In this document: positions 1-8,272 of the stretch, one piece after another | Layout: each line of letters opens with the position of its first letter | How positions within the stretch are numbered: the first letter of the stretch is position 1 | Source: Polyangium fumosum | GTDB lineage: Bacteria; Myxococcota_A; Polyangia; Polyangiales; Polyangiaceae | Direction of reading: 5' to 3' | Assembly (NCBI RefSeq): GCF_005144585.1 | Contig: NZ_SSMQ01000025.1 | Span: forward strand, 81,912 to 145,911 | Length of the DNA stretch: 64,000 nt | Made by a program: the position numbers and the translations under genes | The notes under the pieces: generated by a model | What the model was told of the DNA's origin: nothing | Seen by the model: the letters and a program-made list of their open reading frames with translations, nothing else | Databases searched by the model: none

Positions 1-274
1 CGTAGCCGAAGGCCCCGAACCGGAGGCGCGCGTTCATGCGCAGGAGCTTCATCGCGAGGTCGGGCGTCATCTCGACCCCGCGGACGAGCTGCGCCACGAA
101 CCGCACGACGGCGCGGTCGGGCTCCCACGGGAGGATCTGGATGTAGATGTACGCCGTCCCCTGCCGGACCACGTAAAAGCGCGGCTCGACACGGACGAAA
201 GCCGGCGAGTCCGCGAGCGTTTGCTCTATCCGCGCGATGCTCACGCGAGCGGCGGATGCAGCGTCCTTGGACAT
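1..274 (-). CDS. YbjN / type III chaperone-like domain protein (3' part missing)
   Basis: The minus strand reads from an ATG at 272-274 without a stop to the left edge, giving the first 91 residues. The segment has an N-terminal helix rich in Ala, Ser and Arg, then alternating strands (FYVVRQGTAYIYIQILPW) and a helix after EMTPDLAMKLLRMNARLRFG. This is the layout of the YbjN/type III secretion chaperone-like fold, where the LLRMN..L.FG stretch is typical. Proteins of this fold bind other proteins; no specific partner can be named here. The family assignment is by resemblance only, and the C-terminal part lies outside the window. Confidence 0.6.
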   Translation of the reverse strand, partial: MSKDAASAARVSIARIEQTLADSPAFVRVEPRFYVVRQGTAYIYIQILPWEPDRAVVRFVAQLVRGVEMTPDLAMKLLRMNARLRFGAFGY

Positions 275-552
275 CGGGGGCGATGCTACCAGCTTCGGGG
301 CGGGCCGTCTCGCGTTGTCCTAGACAAACCTGCATCGCTTGGGGCTGCGCTCGGCAAGCCGAGCTACGCCCCAAACCCCGTCCACGCTTGGGGCTACGCT
401 CGGCAAGCCCCCTTGCCGCCCCGCGTGCTCAGAGGGTGTTCCACAGGCGTCGCGAGCGGCTCGAGGCTAGGGAGGCCGAGCGAGGCGTACTCTGTACGTC
501 GAGCGAGGCCGACTGACGCATCGAGCCGCGCAGCAGCCTGGGGAACACCCTC
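275..552. repeat. Intergenic repeats and palindromes between two minus-strand genes
   Basis: This 278-bp stretch has no convincing gene. It holds a near-identical pair of 24-bp sequences at 337-360 and 386-409 (one base differs), each containing TTGGGGCT and CTCGGCAAGC. The first can fold with 360-375 into an imperfect hairpin. It also holds a large imperfect palindrome, described separately, that ends at the stop codon of the TonB-like gene. Confidence 0.6.
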
Positions 553-553
553 T
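431..553 (-). terminator. Large imperfect palindrome at the end of the TonB-like gene
   Basis: AGAGGGTGTTCC at 431-442 is the exact reverse complement of 542-553. Inside, CAGGC (444-448) pairs with GCCTG (536-540), and GCGGCTCGA (456-464) pairs with TCGAGCCGC (521-529). The loop contains direct repeats of CGAGCGAGGC. The outer arm touches the stop codon (553-555) of the minus-strand gene, so the structure would form at once after translation ends. No T tract follows, so it may be a factor-dependent terminator, an RNA-stabilising 3' structure or a dispersed repeat rather than a classical terminator. Confidence 0.45.
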
Positions 554-2349
554 CAGCGAGTCGGGACAGGAAGGAGCGGCGGTGGGCCGCGTCGCTCATC
601 CGAGGGCGTCAGCGTCGGCGCGCGCGGCGGACCGACCGGGGAGACGCTGCCGCCGCCCTTCGGGTTGGGCAGGATGTACGGGAACGCATTGCGCGTGCTG
701 CATGCATCCACCGGATCGCGGTGGAACTCCCAGTGCAGGTACACCCTGCCGTCGTGCGAGACGATCGCCTCGGGCGCCTTCCCGAACGGCGACGAGCGGT
801 TCATCGAGTTCAGCGCGACGATGTCGAAGGCCGTCATCCCGCTCGCCTTCGTCACGCCCATCTTCACGATCTTCCCCTCGTCCTTGCTCAGCACGATCTC
901 GAGGTGCGTGACGAGGTTCTTGTTCAGCGCGTGCTCCTGCGGGAGGTTGTCGAGCGACGCGAGGAACTCCTCGGCGAAGATCGGGTGCAGGCGGTTGTGG
1001 ATCGTGTTCAGGTACGTCGCGAACGCGGACTGCGCGGCGTTCAGCGCCGTCTGGTTGCCGACCTTCACCGTCGGCTCGTAGTTCTCGATCGCCGCCTTGT
1101 ACTTGCCGAAGTTGTTCTTCTCCCACTTGCCGCGGTGCGCGCTGCGCCGCGCCGCACCGTCGGCCGCGCGCTCGGCTTCGAGTTTTTCCCGACCGACCGA
1201 GGCCTCGAAGCCCGCGTGCGAGAGGTTCAGGTTTGGCCCGCCCGCGATCCCGGGCGCGCCGAGGCCCACGGAGCCGACCTTCACCGGAGCCTGGTAAGGC
1301 GCCGGTTGCCGCTTCTTTCCGGCCCTTCGGCTCTTGCCGTCGCCGCCGGGGTTCGCCGGATCCATCGTGAAGCCGCCGGGGCCCGCGCCTGCGACGACCT
1401 CGGGTGACGCGGGGCCCGCGCCGCCGGGGCTCGGGGGCGGACCTGCGGGCGCCTTCGGCGTGTTCGCACCTCCACCGCCGGTCGTTCCGCCGGGCGCCAT
1501 GGGCGGCGGCGACGTCCGCGCGATCGCCGCGGGCGGCGCCGGCCTCGCCGTGTGGTGATGCTCGGCGCTCTCGCTGTGATCCCTCGACTCGCCCGGCGCC
1601 TTGTTCGAGCCGGCCTTCTGCTCGCTGTCGGCGACCTTCTCGTGGTCGTCGTTCCCCTCGCCGGACGTCGCGGGCTTCTTCATTGCGCCCGCGTTCGGGT
1701 TCGCATGATCCTGATCATGCGACCGGAGACGCGCGACCGTCTCCTCCTTCACGGTATTCGCCTGATCCGCGATGCGGCTCGCGTCGGGGTTGTCCTTCTG
1801 GTTCGGATCGACGTGCTGGCGCACGGCGATCCGACGATCCGGCTCGATCGGCTTCGGCGGCTCCTGCTTCGCGACCTCTTCGGTCGGCGGCGGAGGCGGC
1901 GGCGGCGGAGGTGGCGGTGGAGGCGGCGGCGCCACGAGCGGAGGCGGCGGCGGGACCACCTTCGGCTCCACCTTCGGAGGTTCGACCTTGGGCGGTTCGA
2001 CCTTGGGCGGCTCGACCTTCTTCTCCGGCGGAGGTGGCTTGATCTTGGGCGGCTTCGGCGGCTCCGGCACGGCGTCCGGATCCGGCTTCTCTTCGTCCTT
2101 GGTGTCGTCGGCCTTGTCCTCGGGCGCCTCCGCTTCCTGCGGCGAAGGCGTCGCGGGCGTATCCACGAGGATCTCGAACTGCGTGTCCTGGGGACGAAGC
2201 CCTGTGCGGACCGCATCGACGAGCGAACGGATCTGCGCGCGATCCTCGACGACCTGCGCCACCTCCACCGCGCCATTGCCGCCTGCCCAGTGGACGACGA
2301 TGGCCGCAGAGATCCAGAGCAGCAGGGGGATGTGGGCTTCGCGCGACAT
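553..2349 (-). CDS. TonB-family energy transducer-like protein
   Basis: A 598-aa protein with one N-terminal membrane helix (about residues 6-25, LLLWISAAIVVHWAGG), a very long Pro/Lys/Glu-rich periplasm-spanning region with a run of 15 prolines, Gly/Pro-rich spacers, and a C-terminal domain of about 150 residues. That domain ends with the strand pattern typical of TonB C-termini (MTAFDIVALNSMNRSSPFG, then GRVYLHWEF). TonB proteins carry proton-motive-force energy from inner-membrane ExbB/ExbD to outer-membrane receptors, but no exbB, exbD or receptor gene lies nearby. The start at 2349 is chosen because the membrane helix follows at once; an upstream in-frame ATG at 2487 would add 46 residues of unlikely sequence. 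It is longer than usual TonB (about 240 aa), as is common in myxobacteria. Confidence 0.75.
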   Translation of the reverse strand: MSREAHIPLLLWISAAIVVHWAGGNGAVEVAQVVEDRAQIRSLVDAVRTGLRPQDTQFEILVDTPATPSPQEAEAPEDKADDTKDEEKPDPDAVPEPPKPPKIKPPPPEKKVEPPKVEPPKVEPPKVEPKVVPPPPPLVAPPPPPPPPPPPPPPPTEEVAKQEPPKPIEPDRRIAVRQHVDPNQKDNPDASRIADQANTVKEETVARLRSHDQDHANPNAGAMKKPATSGEGNDDHEKVADSEQKAGSNKAPGESRDHSESAEHHHTARPAPPAAIARTSPPPMAPGGTTGGGGANTPKAPAGPPPSPGGAGPASPEVVAGAGPGGFTMDPANPGGDGKSRRAGKKRQPAPYQAPVKVGSVGLGAPGIAGGPNLNLSHAGFEASVGREKLEAERAADGAARRSAHRGKWEKNNFGKYKAAIENYEPTVKVGNQTALNAAQSAFATYLNTIHNRLHPIFAEEFLASLDNLPQEHALNKNLVTHLEIVLSKDEGKIVKMGVTKASGMTAFDIVALNSMNRSSPFGKAPEAIVSHDGRVYLHWEFHRDPVDACSTRNAFPYILPNPKGGGSVSPVGPPRAPTLTPSDERRGPPPLLPVPTR

Positions 2350-2508
2350 GCCGGTTCGTGAGGCTCCCGGGGCGGAAGGGGCAGATCGTGGGGACGAACC
2401 CAGCACCCACCCATTCGACGTGGCCGGGACACTTCCCCCGGCAAAACGACGAGTTACCCAGCGACGAAGTCCTGAGCGAAAGCCCACGACGACGGCCGCC
2501 GAACATCG

Positions 2509-2537
2509 AAACTAGCATTCGTGTCCGAGCCCAGCAA
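2509..2537 (-). promoter_or_regulatory. Candidate sigma-70-type promoter for the TonB-like gene
   Basis: On the minus strand TTGCTG (2537-2532) is followed after exactly 17 bases by TAGTTT (2514-2509), preceded by TG one base upstream as in an extended -10. Transcription would begin near 2502, giving an untranslated leader of about 150 nt before the start at 2349. The 311-bp gap between the SDR gene and this gene holds nothing else that I recognise. Confidence 0.35.
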
Positions 2538-2660
2538 CGACCGGGATGGTCGAAACGGGCTGTTCCGGGCGGGATTTGGCCGAAGAACGGGCGGCGTTCG
2601 TGAGCCTCGGCGCAGAGCACGGGCGGAAACCAGCGAAGAACGTCGGCCGCCCGCCCGTCG

Positions 2661-3506
2661 TCAGACCTTCGTGATCGCCTCCCAGTGATCGGCGATCTCC
2701 TGGGCCGTCCACGCGGCGCCCTCGTCTTTGAACTTTCCCGCGCTTTGCACGACCTTGTAGGCGAAGACCTGCGAGCCCGTCACGGCGAGGACGTGCCCCG
2801 TCCGATCCGCACAAAGGTCCGAGCCCAAAAAGAGCGCCGCGGGCGCGATGTGCTCGGGCGTGAGCGACTCCATGCCGGCCTGGAACATCGGGAGATCCTC
2901 GGTCATGCGCGTCTTCGCCACCGGCGCGAGCGCGTTCACCGTGATGCGATGCTTCTGCAGCTCGATCGCGGCGGTGCGCGTAAAGCCGTAAATGCCGGCC
3001 TTCGCGGCCGCGTAGTTCGATTGCCCGAAGTTGCCGACCATGCCCGACACGCTCGTCGTGTTGACGACGCGCCCGCCGCCGCCCTGCGCGATCATCTGCT
3101 TCACCACCGCCTGCGTGACGAGGAACGTGCCCCGGAGGTGCACGGCGATGACGCTGTCCCACTGCTCCTCGTCGAGCTTGAGCAACGTCTTGTCCCGCAG
3201 GATGCCCGCGTTGTTGACGAGGACGTCGATGCGGCCGAACGCGTCGAGCGCGGTCTTCACGATGCCCGCTGCGCCCGCGGCCGTCGCCACCGTGTCGAAG
3301 TTCGCGACCGCGACGCCGCCCGCGGCCGTGATCTCCTCCACGACCTTGCGCGCCATGGCGTCACTTCCGCCGGTTCCGTCGCGCGCGCCGCCGACGTCGT
3401 TGACGACCACCTTCGCGCCTTCCTGGGCGAAGAGAAGCGCCTCGGCGCGGCCGATCCCGCCGCCTGCGCCCGTGATGATTGCCACCTTGCCGTCGAGCAG
3501 ACCCAT
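2661..3506 (-). CDS. SDR family (3R)-hydroxyacyl-CoA dehydrogenase / 3-oxoacyl reductase
   Basis: A 281-aa short-chain dehydrogenase/reductase. Visible signatures are the Rossmann TGAGGGIG motif at residues 12-19, NNAG at 98-101, a catalytic Ser near 152 and YAAAK at 165-169. The insert DVGGARDGTGGS after the second strand and the C-terminal extension are typical of the dehydrogenase part of peroxisomal-type multifunctional enzymes (MFE-2/17-beta-HSD4-like). A (3R)-3-hydroxyacyl-CoA dehydrogenase role with NAD(P) is therefore more likely than FabG of fatty acid synthesis. A strong ribosome site (AAGGAGG, about 7 bases before the ATG) supports the start. The gene stands alone between unrelated neighbours; substrate unknown. 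Confidence 0.85.
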   Translation of the reverse strand: MGLLDGKVAIITGAGGGIGRAEALLFAQEGAKVVVNDVGGARDGTGGSDAMARKVVEEITAAGGVAVANFDTVATAAGAAGIVKTALDAFGRIDVLVNNAGILRDKTLLKLDEEQWDSVIAVHLRGTFLVTQAVVKQMIAQGGGGRVVNTTSVSGMVGNFGQSNYAAAKAGIYGFTRTAAIELQKHRITVNALAPVAKTRMTEDLPMFQAGMESLTPEHIAPAALFLGSDLCADRTGHVLAVTGSQVFAYKVVQSAGKFKDEGAAWTAQEIADHWEAITKV

Positions 3507-3583
3507 CCTCGTTCCTCCTTATCGACGCGCGAACAATACCGCTTCTTGCCCTTCCCCCTAGGCCCGTGTAACGACGAGCCCGC

Positions 3584-3754
3584 GTGAGCTCGCTGCAGAC
3601 GAGAACCGAGCGCCCCCCCGAGGGCCTCGCCCGTGGAGTCGTGGTCGCGCCCAAGTGGGCCGTCGCCGCGCTCGGCGCCGCCGTCGTGCTCGGCGCGATC
3701 ATCTACCTCGTCGTGCGCGTCCGCCGCGCGCGGAAAAGCCTGAGATCGCCTTGA
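3584..3754 (+). CDS. Small single-span membrane protein
   Basis: A 56-aa frame starting with GTG. It has a short polar N-terminus, one membrane helix (about residues 25-44, WAVAALGAAVVLGAIIYLVV) and an Arg/Lys-rich end (RVRRARKS), so the C-terminus should face the cytoplasm. It ends 13 bp before the flippase-like gene on the same strand, which suggests co-transcription. It matches no family that I recognise. The evidence is the textbook membrane-helix composition and the tight spacing; a chance frame remains possible in DNA of this GC content. Confidence 0.5.
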   Translation: MSSLQTRTERPPEGLARGVVVAPKWAVAALGAAVVLGAIIYLVVRVRRARKSLRSP

Positions 3755-3767
3755 TCGGAGCGGAGAC

Positions 3768-4793
3768 TTGAACAAGCTGGTCCGCCGCGTCGTGGCGGTG
3801 ATGCTGCTCGGCGTCGTCCTCTACGGCGGCCTCGTCCTCTACCGTGACGCGAACCTCATCGCCGCGCGCCTCTCGACCTACGCCTGGTCCACGTTCGCCC
3901 TCGCCTGCGCGCTCGCCCTCGGCAACTACCTCCTGCGTTACCTCAAGTGGGAGTACTACCTCGCGCGGCTCGACATCCGCGGCGTACCCAAGCTCGAGAG
4001 CTTGCTCGTCTACCTCTCGGGCTTCGTCCTGACGGTCACGCCGGGCAAGGTCGGCGAGGTCTTCAAGTCGCTGATCCTGTTCCAGCTCCGCAAGGTGCCG
4101 ATCGAGCGCACCGCGCCCATCGTCATCGCCGAGCGCGTGACCGATCTCATCGGCGTGATCGCGATCATCGCGATCGGCAGCGCGAGCTTCCCCGGCGGCG
4201 CGCTCTGGGCCGGCCTCGGCGCGGCGACCGTCGTCGTGCTCCTCGTCTTCGTCTCGGTCCCCGCCGTGAGCGGGGCCGTCATGCGCCTCCTGCCCAAGCT
4301 CCCCGGGCCGCTCGGGCGCGTGGGCGGCAAGGTCGCGCCGAAGATCAACGAGGCGCTCCACGGCCTGCGCACGATCGTCTCGCCCGCGCAGCTCGTGTGG
4401 CCGACGCTCCTCTCGATCGTCGCGTGGTCGCTCGAAGGCGTGGCGCTTTGGGTGATCCTGCGCGGCTTCGGCGAGCAGGCGTCCATGTCGCTCGCGATGT
4501 TCTTCTACTCGACGGCGACGCTCGCGGGCGCGCTCGTGCCGGTCCCGGGCGGGCTCGGCGTGACGGAAAAGCTGCTCGAAGAGCAGATGGCGCGGCTCGG
4601 CGGCGTGGAGGCGGCGACGGCGACGGCGGCGATGATCCTCGTGCGCTTTGCCACCTTGTGGTTTGCCGTCGCGGTCGGTTTCGCCGCGCTCGGGCTGCTC
4701 CGGGCCAAACACGGCGCGGCCGTGCTCGGCGGCGAACCCGCGCCCGAAGACCCGGAAGCACAACGGAAACTCTTGACAGAACGCACGCCTTGA
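3768..4793 (+). CDS. Flippase-like integral membrane protein (AglD/MprF membrane-domain family)
   Basis: A 341-aa protein with about eight membrane helices. It carries features of the lysylphosphatidylglycerol synthase transmembrane region/UPF0104 family: an early RYLKWEYYL segment, TVTPGKVGEVFKSLIL (residues about 87-102), and the later VPVPGGLGVTEKLL. Members flip lipids or lipid-linked sugars, or accompany polyprenyl-sugar synthesis; the soluble synthase domain of MprF is absent. The start is TTG at 3768 behind GGAGCGGAG, since no better ATG lies upstream of the first helix. Substrate unknown. Confidence 0.8.
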   Translation: MNKLVRRVVAVMLLGVVLYGGLVLYRDANLIAARLSTYAWSTFALACALALGNYLLRYLKWEYYLARLDIRGVPKLESLLVYLSGFVLTVTPGKVGEVFKSLILFQLRKVPIERTAPIVIAERVTDLIGVIAIIAIGSASFPGGALWAGLGAATVVVLLVFVSVPAVSGAVMRLLPKLPGPLGRVGGKVAPKINEALHGLRTIVSPAQLVWPTLLSIVAWSLEGVALWVILRGFGEQASMSLAMFFYSTATLAGALVPVPGGLGVTEKLLEEQMARLGGVEAATATAAMILVRFATLWFAVAVGFAALGLLRAKHGAAVLGGEPAPEDPEAQRKLLTERTP

Positions 4794-4812
4794 CGGTCGG
4801 CTACGCGGAGAC

Positions 4813-5412
4813 ATGGCGACCATCGAACGAGGCATCGGGCTTGTCCAGCGCGTCATCGCGGAGCTTTCGAAGCACCCGGAGGGGGCAGACGTGGTCGGCG
4901 CGAGCGCGGCTGCGCTCGACGCGCTCGAGTCCAAGCTGATGGTGGAGCTGCCGCCCTCCTTGCGGACGTTCCTCGCCTACGACTTCACCTTCGCGAGCTT
5001 CGGCAAGCGCTTCAAAGGCCGGCACCGCTTCGGCGAGGACCCGCGCGCGCCGCAGCCGAAGATCACCTCGGTCCGCAAGCTCGCGGAGTCGATGGTCGAG
5101 CTCGGATGGACCGACGCGCGCATCCGCGGCAAGGTCGTGCGCCTGCCGAACAAGCCGGGCCAGCCCTGGAACGCGCTCTACCTCGGCGAGGCGCGGCGCG
5201 ACGGCGAGCTCGTCATCCTGGGCCTGGATCACGACGAGACGAACGTGCGCGTCTTCCCGCGGTACACGGCCTTCGACCTCTACCTCGGGCACCAGCTCGG
5301 CTTGCTCAAGCTCCGCCAGAGCATGATGCTCGACGATCTCGACTCGCACCTCGCGCACAACCCCGAGCTCGTGTCGCGCGACGAGGACGAGGACGAGAGC
5401 ACGGACTACTGA
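4813..5412 (+). CDS. SMI1/KNR4 (SUKH) family protein
   Basis: A 199-aa soluble protein. The segment AALDALESKLMVELPPSLRT with the following FLAYDFTFASFG resembles the core of SMI1/KNR4 (SUKH) domains, and the acidic tail (SRDEDEDESTDY) is also common there. Some bacterial SUKH proteins are immunity factors against contact-dependent or polymorphic toxins; others are housekeeping. No toxin gene is adjacent: upstream is the flippase-like gene (20-bp gap) and downstream a pseudouridine synthase. Function is therefore open. Confidence 0.6.
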   Translation: MATIERGIGLVQRVIAELSKHPEGADVVGASAAALDALESKLMVELPPSLRTFLAYDFTFASFGKRFKGRHRFGEDPRAPQPKITSVRKLAESMVELGWTDARIRGKVVRLPNKPGQPWNALYLGEARRDGELVILGLDHDETNVRVFPRYTAFDLYLGHQLGLLKLRQSMMLDDLDSHLAHNPELVSRDEDEDESTDY

Positions 5413-5421
5413 TTCGCTCTC

Positions 5422-6411
5422 GTGATGCGACGCGCGCCCGAGCCCCTCGTCACCTCGTCGTTCGAAGCGAGCGCGACCGATCCGCGCGACCGGCTGGACA
5501 AGCTCGTCGTATGCCTGCTGGAAAAATCAGGCACGGCCGCGTCCCGTGCCGCGGTGCAGCGCTGGATCGAACACGGGCGTGTGCTCGTCGACGGAAAACC
5601 CGCCCGCGCGTCGATGGCCGTCGCCGCGGGCGCGCGGATCGACGTGACGCCGGAGCCGCCGGAGCCGACGCGCGCCGAGCCGGACGCGTCGATCCCGCTC
5701 GCCGTGGTGTACGAGGACGCGCACCTCGTCGTGATCGACAAGCCCGCGGGGCTCGTGGTGCATCCGGCGAAGGGGCACGCGAGCGGGACGCTGGTCAACG
5801 CGCTGCTCGGCCGCGGCGGCTTCGAACGTGCGGGCGCCGATCCGCTCGATCCCGCGGGGCATTTGCGGCCCGGGATCGTGCATCGCCTCGACAAGGACAC
5901 GAGCGGGCTGCTCGTCGTGGCGAAGGACGCGGAGACACGCGAGGCGCTGAAGGCGCGCTTCGCGAAACACGACATCGAGCGCGAGTACGTGGCCGTCGTC
6001 GTGGGCGAGGCGAAGGAGGCGACGTTCGAGTCGCTCCACGGCCGTCACCCGACGGATCGGCTGCGCTTCACGACGCACGTGCAGGAGGGCAAGCGCGCGG
6101 TGACACGTGTGCACGTGCTCGAGCGGCTCGGGCCGGCGACGCTCGTCGCGTGCCGTCTGGAGACGGGGCGCACGCACCAGATCCGCGTGCACCTCGCGGA
6201 GCGGGGGAAGACGCCGATCCTCGGCGATGCGTTGTACGGCAAGACGCCCCGGGATCCGGGGCTGCGGACGCTCGCGGCGTCGCTCGGGCGTCAGGCGTTG
6301 CATGCGCGGGTGCTCGGCTTCGAGCACCCGGCGACGGGCAACCGTCTGCACTTCGAAAGCCCGATCCCCGCGGACATGGCCCGCGTGATCGAGGCGCTGC
6401 GCAAGCGCTGA
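5422..6411 (+). CDS. RluA/RluD-family 23S rRNA pseudouridine synthase
   Basis: A 329-aa enzyme that isomerises uridine to pseudouridine in RNA. An N-terminal S4-like RNA-binding domain (residues about 22-75, RLDKLVVCLL then VQRWIEHGRVLVDGK) is followed by the catalytic domain with HRLDKDTSGLLVVAK, where Asp157 is the catalytic residue. The later RTHQIRVHLAERG and DALYGK motifs are also present. Architecture and length fit RluD, but the target uridines cannot be read from sequence. GTG at 5422 and ATG at 5425 are adjacent possible starts; neither has a clear ribosome site. It lies 9 bp after the SUKH gene. Confidence 0.9.
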   Translation: MMRRAPEPLVTSSFEASATDPRDRLDKLVVCLLEKSGTAASRAAVQRWIEHGRVLVDGKPARASMAVAAGARIDVTPEPPEPTRAEPDASIPLAVVYEDAHLVVIDKPAGLVVHPAKGHASGTLVNALLGRGGFERAGADPLDPAGHLRPGIVHRLDKDTSGLLVVAKDAETREALKARFAKHDIEREYVAVVVGEAKEATFESLHGRHPTDRLRFTTHVQEGKRAVTRVHVLERLGPATLVACRLETGRTHQIRVHLAERGKTPILGDALYGKTPRDPGLRTLAASLGRQALHARVLGFEHPATGNRLHFESPIPADMARVIEALRKR

Positions 6412-6418
6412 GCGACGG

Positions 6419-6682
6419 CTACCAGATCTTCGACTTCACGTGCCCCTTCGACTTCACGAGGATGTCGACGATGGCACGGTCGTAAAAATTCTTGGCGTAG
6501 AGGTCGGGGGAGACGCGGCTCTTGTAGAGGGCGCGTCCCTCCTCGATCTCTTCGGCGAGGACGGTGAAGAGATCGTCGTTCTGGATCCCCTGGACGATCT
6601 TCTCTTCGTTGTAGAGCGAGAGGTCGCTCGCGATGGCGCGCGCCAAACGGCGGGCGGCCTCCTCGGTCTCGATCAGCGGCAT
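6419..6682 (-). CDS. Small conserved-looking helical protein
   Basis: An 87-aa, mostly helical, charged protein (RRLARAIASDLSLYNEEKIV ... LAEEIEEGRALYKSRVSP) with no signal peptide or membrane helix. GGAGGAG lies about 9 bases before the ATG at 6680-6682 and decides the start. It is convergent with the pseudouridine synthase gene, whose stop is 7 bp away. I do not recognise a family or function. Confidence 0.7.
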   Translation of the reverse strand: MPLIETEEAARRLARAIASDLSLYNEEKIVQGIQNDDLFTVLAEEIEEGRALYKSRVSPDLYAKNFYDRAIVDILVKSKGHVKSKIW

Positions 6683-7190
6683 CGGGTCGTCTCCTCCGAA
6701 CCTCGAACTGGGGGCGTCTCGGTAGAGCCCACGGGCGCAAGAATGCTCGGGTTTGCCGAGCGTGTCAAAGTCGCGGTGATCCGGCCGCCGGGGGCGAACC
6801 CCGAGAGGCGACGGCGCGGCGCAGAAGCGTAAGGCATCCCACGGGGATCGGGATCTGGACGATGCAGAGGTGCATCGAGGGTTGACGGCGGGCACCTCGG
6901 CGAGGCGCGGAGGTCCCGCCGATCGGGACGGGCCCCGCGTCCGCGCGTTGCGGAGGGTCGATCGTGCGCGCCTGGAAGGAGGTCTGCGCGGCGCAGGAGG
7001 GGATCCCGGCGCGGCGGCGAGGGGATCTGCGGGTCGCGGAGGTGCTTTCGTGCGTGGTTGCTCACATGTCTGCACGGGCCAGATGCGTCTCCGATCGCGC
7101 GGGGGTCCTCACCTGCGTGCGCGGGGATGGTGTGGGGACCTTGTCAGACAGAACCCGCATGGTTAAGCCCTTCTGTCCTTGGAGGCGCGT
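6683..7190. other. Gene-free stretch of about 500 bp between divergent genes
   Basis: Short frames here have no plausible start or composition and I call none. It separates two divergent genes and so should hold both promoters. TTGTCA at 7141-7146 lies 44 bases before the 7191 start, but no convincing -10 box follows. I see no other structure. Confidence 0.4.
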
Positions 7191-7904
7191 ATGACGGATC
7201 GGCACATCGACGATGGCGAGGTCAGCGAATACGGCAGGCACTTCGTGACGGAGGCGAAGAAGCTCGTGGGGGCTTCGGATCTCGTCGACATCGAGAAGGT
7301 GGTCGCGCGGGTGCTCGGCGCGGTGGAGGGGGTGGAGACCGAGCTCGCGAAGGCGAGGAGCCTGCGGAGCGAGGTGCGCACGGAGCGCGGAGGGACAGGC
7401 GAGGCGGAAGAGGCGGTGCGCGAGGTGGTGACGCGGTTTCACGCGTATCTGCGGTCTCTCCCGAAGGGGACGAGCTTCGACTTCGAGGCATTTTTCCCGG
7501 GGAAGAAGCTCGGCGAGGTCGCGGCGCTGAAGCCGGCGGATCTCGGGGCCAAGGCGGCGGACGTGATGCGCGGGTTCGATGTCGCGCGGAACGCGGGGCT
7601 CGATGCGTTCGCGCCGTGGAAGCAGGAGATCGCCGGGGCACGCGCGGCGCTCGACGGGGCGCTGTCGGGCAAGAGCGGCGCGGCGAATCGATCGATGACG
7701 GCGACGGCAGGGCTCAGCGCGGCGCGGGCGCACTTTCTGAAGGTGTACAACCAGGTGGCGAAGCCGATCGTGCGCGGGGTTTTGAATGAGCTCGGCCGGG
7801 GAGACGAATACAAGCTGTTCTTCAAGGATTTGACGGTGCAGGAGGGGCGGGGGCGCGGAGGGAATGGGAGCGAAGCGAACGCGGAGGAGGAACAAGCGCC
7901 ATGA
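7191..7904 (+). CDS. Uncharacterised soluble helical protein
   Basis: A 237-aa, largely helical protein without signal peptide or membrane segments. Its C-terminus is polar and low-complexity (EGRGRGGNGSEANAEEEQAP). The start at 7191 is decided by GGAGG five bases upstream. I do not recognise the family. The heptad-like middle part (VEGVETELAKARSLRSEV) suggests helical bundling or self-association. It reads in the same direction as the toxin-antitoxin pair that follows 116 bp later, with no clear functional link. Confidence 0.65.
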   Translation: MTDRHIDDGEVSEYGRHFVTEAKKLVGASDLVDIEKVVARVLGAVEGVETELAKARSLRSEVRTERGGTGEAEEAVREVVTRFHAYLRSLPKGTSFDFEAFFPGKKLGEVAALKPADLGAKAADVMRGFDVARNAGLDAFAPWKQEIAGARAALDGALSGKSGAANRSMTATAGLSAARAHFLKVYNQVAKPIVRGVLNELGRGDEYKLFFKDLTVQEGRGRGGNGSEANAEEEQAP

Positions 7905-8020
7905 GCCACGTCCATGTGCACGAAATCATGCGCAGCGATGAGGACGGCAGGCGGCTCGGGCTCCAGGGGGGCACGCATGAGGGGGACGGCGGGGGACCCG
8001 CGCCGTGCTACCTTTTCGGC

Positions 8021-8272
8021 ATGTCCACGCAAGAGATGCTCGCCTACATGCTGAAGCTCCCTCGCGAAGAGCGGGTGCAGGTCACACAGGCGCTCCTCCT
8101 CAGCTTGGAAATCCTCGATGAAGAGGAGATCGCGGCGACGTGGGCACCCGAGCTGGAGCGCCGGTCGCGCGAGGTCGCAGAGGGAACGGCCCAGACGATC
8201 GAATGGGGCGGCGTGCAGACGGAACTTCTGAACGAGCTCGCGGAGCGTCGTGCGCGTCGAGCTACACCCTGA
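8021..8272 (+). CDS. Antitoxin of a ParE/RelE-type module (addiction module component)
   Basis: An 83-aa protein with the layout of small addiction-module antitoxins (TIGR02574-like): an N-terminal helix with LPREERVQVTQALLLSLE, then a charged half with ELERRSREV and a Trp-Gly turn (IEWGGVQTEL). Such proteins bind and neutralise the partner toxin and usually repress their own promoter. The ATG at 8021 is preferred over an in-frame start at 7901, which would add an unusual stretch. Its last 23 bases overlap the toxin gene, as expected for a coupled pair. Confidence 0.75.
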   Translation: MSTQEMLAYMLKLPREERVQVTQALLLSLEILDEEEIAATWAPELERRSREVAEGTAQTIEWGGVQTELLNELAERRARRATP

